DNA from: Theropithecus gelada
Taxonomy: Eukaryota > Chordata > Mammalia > Primates > Cercopithecidae
Assembly (NCBI RefSeq): GCF_003255815.1
Contig: NC_037673.1
Coordinates: forward strand, 157,055,732-157,119,731
Reading direction: 5' to 3'
Length of the DNA: 64,000 bases
Part shown: piece by piece, positions 55,261 through 64,000 of the stretch
Position numbering within the stretch: the first letter of the stretch is position 1
Layout: every line of letters begins with the position of its first letter
Notes under the pieces: model-generated
What the model was told of the DNA's origin: nothing
Database searches by the model: none
What the model saw: the letters and a program-made list of their open reading frames with translations, nothing else
Translations under genes and position numbers: made by a program

Positions 55261-56391
55261 TCCCTTGCCCCACCTTGTGCTAAGAATATATTTTAAGGCA
55301 CTGTTTAGCAGAAGGGAGATTTCTTTCCTGTCTACATACTTTCAGTTGGGTAAGTCTTTTGCCCAAAGCTGATCCTCCACTGAGGGACTTCCTGGGAGGC
55401 TCACATGGAATACACACCCTCAGTAGAGATCTCTGTGGGCACATTCTTTGCATTGAAGGATCAGCATGGAGTCACGATAAAGGCATTAGCCATTATCAAG
55501 TTGACTTCTTCAAGCTTCTGGAGTCCAGAGAAGTATGGAATGGTGTCCAGTTCAGGCCACCTTGAGCACCGATCCCCAGGCACCAGGCTGTTGGTGTGTT
55601 CACTCAGTGGTGAGTGCCAGTTATAATCAGTGAGGGGAGCCAGCACTAGGGATAAGTGGGTCTGAGGAGATCTTGTCTTTCTTGTCCAGCGCAACATCTG
55701 CCACTCCTGGAACATTTCGTGGCACATGCTAGGTGTTCAGTAAATATTTGTTGATTGAATGAACGAAAGGGAGTCCCTTATGGGTGTCAATGGTGAAACA
55801 TCTGAATTTAATGTATCTTGAGTCACTCCGTGTTCTCTTTCTAGAAGTGTGGTTGGATTCTGAGTATAGCTGGGATTCATCCAGTAAAGCTCCACAAGGC
55901 TTAATATGTGATGATAAATCATAACCCTTCTAGGTGCTCAGAATCAATTTCACACCTCATCTGTTACCATGAGCAGAGTGTGTGAGAAAGTCCCCTCACC
56001 GTGATAATATATCAGCTCACAAAAATCAAAAATGCCTGAAGATTAGAGAAGGGAACACTGTTATAGTCCATGGTGCTTAATCGGCTACCCAGACATTGAT
56101 GGATTTCAGGGGATATTTACATCTGAATCATGGCATCCAGAATGTCTCAAGCAGAACCCATAGTTTATGGGCAGCATGGTAGCAGTTTATAAAATTCATT
56201 TCTTATTATCTGTAGTCATAAACTAGGTCTCTCTTTGTAGAAATATTCTCTAACTAGAAAAATAAGAACAGAACTGGAGATGAAGCACTCTTTAGAACAA
56301 TGAAAGTGCAAGGCTGCCAGAGTCCTCACTGTGCCCATGACAGATGGGACTAACTGGTCATAGTTTATTTTCCTGCCATGTCTGGGAACAG
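55261..56391. other. Unique sequence, with L2 tail at 55665-55770
   Basis: Mostly unassigned. A short sense L2 tail is visible (ggcacatgctaggtgttcag, taaatatttgttgattgaat). Confidence 0.5.
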
Positions 56392-56403
56392 CCTCATTGC
56401 TTC

Positions 56404-56754
56404 TTCTTCTTCTTCTTTTTTTTTTTTAACTTTTATTTTAACTTCAGAGGTATCTGTGCAGATTTGTTACGTAGGTAAACTTGTGTCATGGGGGTTTGTT
56501 GTACAGATTATTTCAGGTATTACGTCTAATATCCATTAGTTATTTTTCCTGATCCTCTCCCTCCTCCCACCCTCCAATAGGTCCCACTGTGTGTTGTTCC
56601 CCTCTATGTGTCTATGTGTTCTCATCATTTAGCTCCCACTTATAAGTGAGAATATGCGATATTTGCTTTTCTGTTCCTGTGTTAGTTTGCTAAGGACAAT
56701 AGCCTCCAGCTACATCCATGTCCCTGCAAAGGACATGATCTTGTTCTTTTTTAG
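56404..56754 (-). mobile_element. L1P 3' end, severely truncated, with TSD
   Basis: (TTC)n/poly-T tail, then caggtattacgtctaatatc and ccatgtccctgcaaaggaca. The TSD is cctcattgcttc (56392-56403) and tctcattgcttc (56755-56766). Confidence 0.93.
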
Positions 56755-57029
56755 TCTCATTGCTTCCTAATCCAAGGCTCTAAGAAGACACTGCTGGTTG
56801 ATTTGAGATGGAATGCTGAACTGAAACTCACTGACCATCGCTGATCTAGAGTTTGTATTTGATTATTATTTCTCTGGAAGGATATTAGTAGGCAATAAGA
56901 GAGAGTAAATGGGAAAGCAAATGAAATACCAGGGATTTGGAAAGGATCTTGAATTAGATCAGCTGGTCCTTTTCCTTTCTTCTGGGCAGGATAATATTCA
57001 AAGTAATTGGCTGAAGAATTCCTCAATGG

Positions 57030-57175
57030 CAGTGCTTCACTAATGGAAACTTTTGGGTCATCTGCATCAGAATCACACTGGTGAAAATGAAGGTACTTGT
57101 GCTTCTCTCAAGACTTACAGAATCAGGACCTCTGGGTTTGAAGCCAAGGACACTGCATTAGGACAAGCATCCCAG
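57030..57175. mobile_element. MER5A-like fragment
   Basis: cagtgcttcactaatggaaa, catcagaatcacactggtga and acagaatcaggacctctgg. Confidence 0.55.
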
Positions 57176-57184
57176 TGTATCTTA

Positions 57185-57430
57185 GTGACTTTAAAGTTGG
57201 AGAGACACTGCCCTGTGGAGACCTGGATTCTAGTCCCAGCTCTGCCATGCACTTGCTGTGTGACCTTGGGAACATCTCTTACCTAAGCCTCAGTTTCCTC
57301 ATCTTGAAGAGGAATAATAACATTTGTTCCATCTGTCTGCCTCATAGGGCAGTCATGAGGCTCAATTGAGATGAAGGCACCTGAGAATGCTTTGAAAAGA
57401 AATAAGTGCTGTAAACATGGGATATATTTT
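57185..57430 (+). mobile_element. MIR SINE (full length)
   Basis: agctctgccatgcacttgct, gtgtgaccttgggaacatct and gcctcagtttcctcatcttg. Confidence 0.9.
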
Positions 57431-57539
57431 TGTCCACCTGTTATGCTTGATGGGAAGTTGGGAAACTGAGTCGGATTTTTAAAACTGCATTATAAATTTA
57501 CCAGGAGTCAGTGATCTATGAAAAACCATGATGACATAG

Positions 57540-57563
57540 AAAAACAAAACAAAACAAAACAAT
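57540..57563. repeat. (CAAAA)n microsatellite
   Basis: aacaaaacaaaacaaaacaa. Confidence 0.95.
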
Positions 57564-57579
57564 TCTGTCGAGTAGACCA

Positions 57580-57750
57580 GAGCAGTTGTTATCATGTTTG
57601 CAAATTAGAATCATCTGGGGATATTTTGAAACTACTTAAGCCAGGGCCCCATCAAGGCAGAGTTAAAAGAGAACCCAGGGAGTGGGGCCTGGGCAATGGT
57701 GAGCTGTTGCATTTGGCTCACATATAATACTGGGTTTGAGAACCGCTGTT
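57580..57750. mobile_element. MER5A-like MITE
   Basis: gaatcatctggggatatttt, aagccagggccccatcaagg and gggtttgagaaccgctg. Confidence 0.6.
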
Positions 57751-57847
57751 GTTGGCAGTAAGGTGCTATTGAAACTTTCTAAGCAGGTAAGCAATGTCTT
57801 CTGTCATGATAGAAGCTTAAGACTGAGCCAGAACAATCCAGACTTTG

Positions 57848-58078
57848 GTGTGTAGGAACACAGGTTTTGGGATTGGAGGAACTGAAGTTAAAATCCAGCT
57901 TTGCCTCATACTAGCCATGTGGCCATTTGTAAATAACTTACTGTCTCTGAGCTTTAGTTTCCTCTCTAAAACAGAAATGGCAATACTTTGTATGGATATC
58001 AAAGATAAGAGTTGTAGGCAGAGCATCAGTACAGGACCCAAATTACTGTAAATGCTTAAGAAATGGTAGTTATCATGG
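57848..58078 (+). mobile_element. MIR SINE
   Basis: aaaatccagctttgcctcat, tagttttcctctct-type core and atgcttaagaaatggtagtt. The 154-codon antisense frame at 57817-58281 runs through this repeat and is not a gene. Confidence 0.8.
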
Positions 58079-58488
58079 TGGGCACTCTTACTATCCTTCT
58101 CAATCTCAAACTTACTGAGTGCTGGATAGTCGTCAGGGTTAGATGGGCATGGTGGCCTGGGCTCTAACTGGTAAACTTTGCATCCGATGTGATTTAGCAC
58201 TGTGTTCAATGCCACCTCCTTTCTCTGAAGGACGTCTGGAGAAGTTGCTGTGCTTAAGCAAGCTTCTTTCTCTACAGCCATGTCTCAGGGATACAGTCAA
58301 AGGGTTCCCATTTAGGATGACAATACATAAATCACATGCACATTTATAATTTAAAATGCAAGGGAGAAGGTAGAACTTTTCAGAAGGCCACAAAGAATAA
58401 AAATATAATGCACATAAAGACATTGGCATTCTCTTGGTGCTTATTGGCAGGTGGTTCCATTTAGGCCATTGTAAAGTGAGAACTCCTG
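58079..58488. other. Unique sequence, nothing assigned
   Basis: No repeat recognised. Confidence 0.4.
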
Positions 58489-58803
58489 GGCTGGGTAGAG
58501 TGGCTCACTCTTGTAATCCCAGAACTTTAGGAGGCTGAGGTAGGAGGATTGCTTGAGCTTAGGCGTTTTAAGACCAGGCTGGGCAACATAGATTCAATTT
58601 CTACTAAAACAAAAAAAGCCAGATGTAGTGGCACATGCCTGTAGTCCCAGCTACTCAGGAGGCTGAGGCAGGAGGATGGCTTGAGCTTGGGAGGTTGAGG
58701 CTGCAGTGAGCCACGGTCATGCCACTGTACTCCAGCTTGGGTCACAGAGCAAGAGTCTGTCTTAAAAAACAACTGCAACAAAAACACCCCAAACCCAACC
58801 AAA
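58489..58803 (+). mobile_element. AluJ
   Basis: Sense, diverged Alu from ggctgggtagagtggctcac to an A-rich tail. The likely TSD includes aaagtgagaa on both sides. Confidence 0.93.
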
Positions 58804-59515
58804 AAAAGTGAGAAATTCTCAACCAAGACTTACTGATGGCAGAAACACAAATAACTGATTTCATCTTGGAGGATCCAAGGAGATGTCTTTTAGGTTTTGG
58901 AGTTTGCCTTTATAAAACTTTCACTACAGGTGGGGGATACCTTCCTTATTATTGAAGCTTATGCGGGTGAGCAATGCAACCCTTCAAGAGAGAAGGGGCA
59001 GAAAATCTTATCGATCTGGATCTATCTGCCTGCACCAGGGGACTTTGGTGGGATTTCATGTTTTTTTTTTTTCCTTCTGTCTCCCTCTCATATCTCTGTG
59101 GCCTTTCAAAATATACAGCTGCTTCTGTACTAGCACGGTAGATTCCTTACACTTTTTCAGTTCTTATTACTTTATAGACTCTAGAGGTGTGGATGATTTT
59201 AGAGATCATCTGGTGGCTTCAAACTTGTGTTCTACAGATTAAAACGAAGAATTTTCTTTACACAAAATCATAGGGGAAGGCCTGGAATGTGAAACAGGTA
59301 GGATGAAAGCAGCTTTGGTGATGTAGGGAAGGAAGCCTGACCCTTTGCACCCTGTGAATGGGAAACACACCTGAAAGCAATAACTTAAGCATGCCCCGAG
59401 AATGACCCTGAATGGGAGACACACCCAAATGTGTCTTCTGAGCTTGAAAGTCCGGGAGTGGTCAACGCGGAGATTCGTTCTTGTCTATGAGGAACATCTG
59501 AGCTGCTGGCTCACC
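58804..59515. other. Unassigned sequence before the LTR
   Basis: Contains gaatgggaaacacacctgaa and gaatgggagacacacccaaa, two similar 20-mers at about 59356 and 59411. This may be older LTR-related DNA. Confidence 0.35.
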
Positions 59516-59945
59516 TGTGGAACACAGGCCATACAGGGGATTGAGGCCCCAAGTTTTGGGTTGAATGAAGTTTGTTAGGTGGAGATTGTTAGGGGAAGTG
59601 TTAAGTGAAAATGCTATAGAAACTGCTTGCATTTTGCAAGTGATTGTGATTCTTCTGCCCAGCCTACCAGCATCGGACTGTATGTAAGGTGGTTTTCCTG
59701 TCCATCTCGCTGCCACTGGACTGTATGTAAGGCAGTTCTCCTGTCCATTTCGCTGCTACTGGATTGTATGTAAAGTAGTTCTCCTGTCCATCTCACTGCC
59801 ACTGGACTCTGTCCCGATATTTAAGCCCCCAATCAAACTCCACATCTTGTTTTCTGGCTCTGGGTCTGTCTACAGCCTCCCCACTGCAGTCACTCATAGT
59901 TGCACACATCTCCCCGGGGTTTTGCAGAGCTAGGTTTAATACAAC
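59516..59945 (+). mobile_element. ERV1-type LTR (LTR10-like) with VNTR
   Basis: aagttttgggttgaatgaag, aaatgctatagaaactgctt, then three 43-bp repeats, a TATA-like cgatatttaagccccc and a CAATCAAA signal region. No internal viral sequence is visible. The name LTR10 is a suggestion from memory. Confidence 0.6.
59671..59799. repeat. Three 43-bp tandem units in the LTR
   Basis: Units at 59671-59713, 59714-59756 and 59757-59799, each with ggactgtatgtaag-like and tctcctgtccat-like parts, 80-90% alike; a fourth partial unit begins cactggact. Confidence 0.95.
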
Positions 59946-59964
59946 TGAATACAACTGGTCCCAT

Positions 59965-60075
59965 TAACTCTCATTTTGAAAATGAGCCGAGTCCCCAACA
60001 GGGAAAGTAATTGGCTTAAGGTCACGCACTGGATTAGCCCAGGACTTGAATTGAGACTTCCTTACCCTTTTCCAC
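59965..60075 (-). mobile_element. MIR fragment
   Basis: cattttgaaaatgagccgag then ggcttaaggtcacgcactgg. Confidence 0.7.
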
Positions 60076-60239
60076 CACCCCTAGATCCACAGAGAAGTCT
60101 GAAGGGTGACTGGACACTGGAAAGTGAATGACCTAATGGTGGATGCCTCCTCTTAGCCAGGCTGCCCCTTTCTTCAAAGCCTTATAACCCTCCACTCTAT
60201 CTAGAGTCTTGAATGAAAAATCATAAAACTTCTCCCTGA

Positions 60240-60542
60240 CCAGGCGCAGTGGCTCACGCCTGTAATCCCAGCACTTTGGGAGGCCGAGGTGGGCAGATCA
60301 TGAGGTCAGGAGATTGAGACCATCCTGGCTAACACGGTGAAACCCCGTCTCTACTAAAAATACAAAAAATTAGCTGGGCATGGTGGCGGGTGCCTGTGGT
60401 CCCAGCTACTAGGGAGGCTGAGGCAGAAGAATGGCGTGAACCCAGGAGGTGGAGCTTGCAGTGAGCCGAGATCACGCCACTACACTCTAGCCTGGGAGAC
60501 AGAGCGAGACTCCATCTCAAGAAAACAAAACAAACCAAAAAA
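60240..60542 (+). mobile_element. AluY
   Basis: Sense Alu with many AluY bases and a mixed A-rich tail; ctccctga flanks on both sides suggest the TSD. Confidence 0.95.
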
Positions 60543-62079
60543 ACTCCCTGAACTGGCCTCTTTCCTGCCCAGTATTTCCGTCCTTCTGGCTTGTTAATTT
60601 TAGTTTGGGAGTCAGAGACCTAGTGACAACCACTATCGTGCAGGGCTCCTTTGCTGCTCAATAAATGCTAATAAACCATAATCTGCAATCCTATCAATCG
60701 CTGCTGCCTGAACCAAAATGAAAGGGCAAAGATTACTTTGGTCTGAATTGGATTTGAAAAGGCTGAAAGAACAGGCTTTGAGTGCGCAGTGGAAATGCCA
60801 GTTGAATATTAATTATAGCAGCACCACTGGCCTGCAGAAGGTGCAGTGGTTTAGCAATGAGAACTGGAGAGGGGTGATCAAGTGTGGACAACGTACTTGT
60901 ACATGTGGAAACTGAGAGTGTGGCTTCAAATAGAGCCAAGGGAGCCTTGGGGTTGCTTTCTGCAGCTCTCCTGGTGCTCAGAGGGGTCTTTCTGGTCTTC
61001 TAATTTGCTCATCTTATTGACTGCTCAGTATCACCAGGAAGACTCAGCCAGGAGCTATCTTAGGGGCATGTTTTAATTAGTGGCCTGGGGATTCAGCATG
61101 GAGCAGCAAGGTAGATGAGGGTTCCAGACCCTCTTTGCCCCACTAATTATTTTCTACATTCCAGGAATGGAATGCTCATGTCTCCAGTGATCCAGACACA
61201 TAATTACAATAAATCTGCTTTGCGCAGTGGGTGCCTGCACACAAACACATGAAGCATTAATGGGATGGGCGCGGGGGACAGGGAAAGAAATTTGCTTATG
61301 GTCCCAGTTAGCCATAGGCAAGGGATGATTTCTGTCTATCTTAACCCATGGCAAACTTTTAAATTATGTATACTGAATAATTTCCTACAGATCTAACTGC
61401 CCAATAGACTGTGACTAATTGTTTCTTTCCACTTAAAATGGCAACCTCCTGGTAGGCTGTATGTTCTGGTGCAATTATGTCGGCCCCAGGCCAGGGCCAG
61501 GCCATTTTAGCCACCTGAGGAGTGTGCTAATTGTCCTGAAGTATGCTGCCTGGTGTGTGTCTCATTGCTGTAGTGGTTTTAATGGGAACTTCTAATTAAA
61601 AATGAGAGAGTCAGGGCTGGGTGCATTCCTCCGGCAACAGAGGTTTGGGCAGGGCCCCTTTGAGCACGCTGATGTGAGCCGTCCCAGGGGCAGAAATTAA
61701 TGTGCCTCTGGTTTGGTTTGTCTACCAGGCATGGCTCTGGCTGTTAGAGCTGTAATTAGAGCTGGGCCAATGTCAACATGTCTTCCAGGGCGCCAATCCT
61801 TCTCTCGGCTCTGTGTCAGTGTTTGTCGACTGTGTGCCTGTGCGGAAGCTGGGAGGGAAGGAGCTGGGAAGTTTCAGCAACTGCCTGGGCCATGCCTCAT
61901 AGATTAGAACCATCGATTTTCCTAGAATTTTGACCATCATCTGGTCTTTTGGGGAAAAGAAGGGGAGGCCCAGATAAGAGACCACCTGGTATGGGGAAAG
62001 TCGGGGTCGGGGAAAGATTGCTCCACATCTCTGCCTCCTGGTTTTGTGGTCAGGAGTAGATGAGAGAACATTTTTATGA
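60543..62079. other. Unique sequence dense in TAATTA sites
   Basis: 1.5 kb with no recognised repeat. TAATTA occurs at 60810, 61074, 61144, 61201, 61593 and 61753, and TAATTG/CAATTA at 61416, 61472 and 61528. Reads like a candidate developmental enhancer; no coding evidence. Confidence 0.4.
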
Positions 62080-62470
62080 ACTAGTCCACTACTATCATTG
62101 GCCAAGGCCTGGTGCTAGCCTTGGAAAGACCTAAGGTTGAATCATTCATGACCTGTGACTTCAGGCTCTGACATTCTAGCAGGAATGACTAAAAAAACCC
62201 AACATAGACATGAGTAACTAGAAGCCTGTCTATATTAGGTTCCCCAGTGATGTACAAAGAACTTTGGAAGTTCAGTGAGTAGGGATAGCTTTATAGAGAA
62301 AGTGGTCTTTAGAGGTCTGAATTTGAGATTTGGGCTTTGAGCAGGCATTCTAGGGAAAGAAAATGGCTACAGCAAAAGCACAGAGGTTGCAAAGTACAAA
62401 ATTTGTTCAGAATGTCAACAGTGTGTAAGGGTCCCTGCAGGGTTCCCATGAGCATGGGCTCTGGGCTTGG
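62080..62470 (-). mobile_element. L2 LINE 3' fragment
   Basis: tctgacattctagcaggaat, gcaggcattctagggaaaga and cagcaaaagcacagaggttg follow antisense L2. Confidence 0.65.
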
Positions 62471-62869
62471 TGAGGTGGGTCCAAGTCAGGTGATGGTGGC
62501 TGAGGGAGCACCTGGTTCAGGAATTGGGGCATGAATTTGTGATTTTTAACTTATTTACTTTGGGAGCTATCTTAATATCCTTCAGATTCCTTTCTTACCA
62601 CCTGCTTACCCTGTCTGCCTCTCCCATCCACAATCTGTATTTGTGATTTGCTAATGCTTAGCCAGTCAGCACGTTTTCAGTTGACTTACTGGTGGCTTTA
62701 ATTATCCTTTTCAGGAGCTGGATCAGTCTGGCTTCTAACACGTCTACTTTAAAAAAAAAAAAAAAAAGATTTCTTATTGATAGCTTGAGAGAAAGCTTCA
62801 AGGCCATTTAAGTGTAAACTGAATATGAGAACCATTAATTCAGAAAAATTTGGAACCCTAAGAAGTCCT
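62471..62869. other. Unique sequence with poly-A run
   Basis: An A-run of about 17 at 62751-62767 has no visible retroelement attached. Confidence 0.4.
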
Positions 62870-62995
62870 CTAGGCTAACCCCCTCATTTTAAAGGAGAAG
62901 GAGAGGAGGAGAGAAGTCTTACAAGAAATTTGCAGATCTGGGAGCCCAGATCTCTTGACTCTAAATTCAGCCAGAGTTTCTTTCACTACGCTATA
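62870..62995 (-). mobile_element. MIR/CORE-SINE-like fragment
   Basis: gtcctctaggctaaccccct, cattttaaaggagaagg and atctcttgactctaaattca. Confidence 0.6.
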
Positions 62996-63009
62996 GAAGG
63001 AGGGTTGCC

Positions 63010-63155
63010 TAGTGGGTGAGATTTTGGACCCTGAAGTTGGGCAACTTGAGCTTGAATCTTGGCTCTCAGCCACATACTTGTCTGTTGACTTTGGGAATGG
63101 TATCAAGCTCAGGTTGCCCATCTATAAAATAGAACAAGGAAGCCAAATGGGAAAA
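63010..63155 (+). mobile_element. MIR fragment
   Basis: gcttgaatcttggctctcag then ggttgcccatctataaaata. Confidence 0.7.
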
Positions 63156-64000
63156 CACATTAGCATTTGCAGGGAACAAAGAAAGGAGGTATATTCCCTG
63201 TTTATCCTGCTGTATCAGCAGCAGTCTGATGTGCAGGCAGCCACTTCCATGGGGTCTTCTGGCCGAAGGTGATTATCTCCCCACCATGGCCTCCTACTCT
63301 ACCCTGAGACCTCTCACTCCTGCTCCTTCTCCAGGATGAAGTACTCTAAACAGCTGATAAAATAGATGAGTTACCAAGACAGAATCTCACATTAGGTCAT
63401 GATGTTCATTAAAACCGTGATCTGAATGATGTCCTCTGATTATTTTGAGCCAGTTGACTGATGGTGGGGCCAGGAGGATGATGCCCTGGACCCTCATCAG
63501 GTATTTGCAGCTTCTTAATAGCCACAAACCTGAAAAAGGCAACCCAGGACCCCGAAAAGGTGTATCTCCCCTTTACCTCTGTCTCTGAGAGCAGCCCTCA
63601 CTTATGATTTTCTTCAGTAGCAACAATCACAGTATTCCTGGGCACTTCCTACTTGGGAAAGCATCAACGGGTCCATTTGGTAAAAGTCCCCATTGAGTGG
63701 TATCCCAGAAGTTCATTTCAACATGAAACAGACCTTCTAAATCACTCTCTTCTGCCCAACAGGCAGGCTTATTGGGGGTAACTGAGATTAAAAGAGGTGA
63801 CTCAGCCTCTGGTAAGTTCACATCTCTCTGGAGCTCTATTCCTTGCTCTTTAAGAGGAGGGCTTGTCTAGAAGCCTAGCAGATGTTAAGATGTTAAGCAG
63901 GTCTTGGATTTCCTTCTTAAAAGGAAACCCTCACTGTCCAACATACCAGTCTGCTGTAACTGGGGAAAGCAAAATGTGTGCATCTCTTTACACATTTGTC
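63156..64000. other. Unique sequence to window end
   Basis: No repeat or gene recognised. Confidence 0.4.

Noticed and set aside
57817..58281. 154-codon antisense open frame
   Set aside because: Covers a MIR SINE and flanking unique sequence; no recognisable protein features.
1..64000. CRISPR arrays, operons, tRNA or rRNA genes
   Set aside because: The sequence is primate nuclear DNA; no spaced direct repeats, no rRNA-like stretch and no intact tRNA B-box cloverleaf were seen. tRNA-like motifs belong to MIR.

Overview
The window is noncoding, repeat-dense primate DNA, most likely from an Old World monkey. Alu elements of several ages, L1PA/L1PB/L1MA lineages, THE1/MST LTRs, MER2 and MER5A occur throughout, which fixes it as an anthropoid primate. 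Two of the youngest Alus (46556-46864 and 54918-55218) carry bases I associate with the cercopithecoid AluYR group: CTCAAGCC near the 5' end, GGGCGAGGTGG mid-element, and ATCCGGCCAC in the right arm. A run of 202 Ns (8859-9060) shows that it comes from a draft assembly.

I find no protein-coding gene, rRNA, tRNA or CRISPR array that I can support. The longest open frames are repeat-derived (L1 ORF2 pieces, the TG-rich tandem array, Alu, MIR) or short chance frames in unique sequence. The window is best read as intronic or intergenic. I cannot name the locus.

Layout. 1-7560: Alu, a broken Tigger DNA transposon with transposase remnants, MIR, an L3/CR1 fragment split by MER5A, and an old ERV LTR split by an L1P that itself holds an AluY and an MST LTR. 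7560-9100: MIR pieces and a roughly 0.9-kb TG/GGGG-rich tandem array containing the assembly gap. 9100-17930: mostly unique sequence with an RFX X-box, a CTCF-like site, a perfect hairpin, one possible exon, AluY, L2 and a Tigger MITE. 17930-26340: L2, L1, Alu and LTR pieces, plus a striking 159-bp inverted duplication (21978-22136 against 23409-23567). 26340-32600: Alu monomers, L2, a compound GA/CA/GA microsatellite and a possible ERV LTR. 32600-36900: nested L1s, including an L1PA with an apparent 3' transduction that splits a MER5A. 36900-46900: largely unique, with an ERV1 solo LTR, MIRs, Alus and L2. 46900-52900: exact short tandem duplications, L1MA copies, a MER2 inside L1MA, and a THE1 LTR plus an Alu inside an older MLT1-like LTR. 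52900-60540: MER5A, MIR, Alus and an ERV1-type LTR with a 43-bp triplicated segment. 60540-64000: low in repeats, with a 1-kb stretch unusually rich in TAATTA homeodomain sites, then L2 and MIR.

Repeat family names come from recognising consensus-like motifs by eye. Subfamily names and the edges of ancient repeats are approximate. Edges set by target-site duplications (TSDs) are exact.
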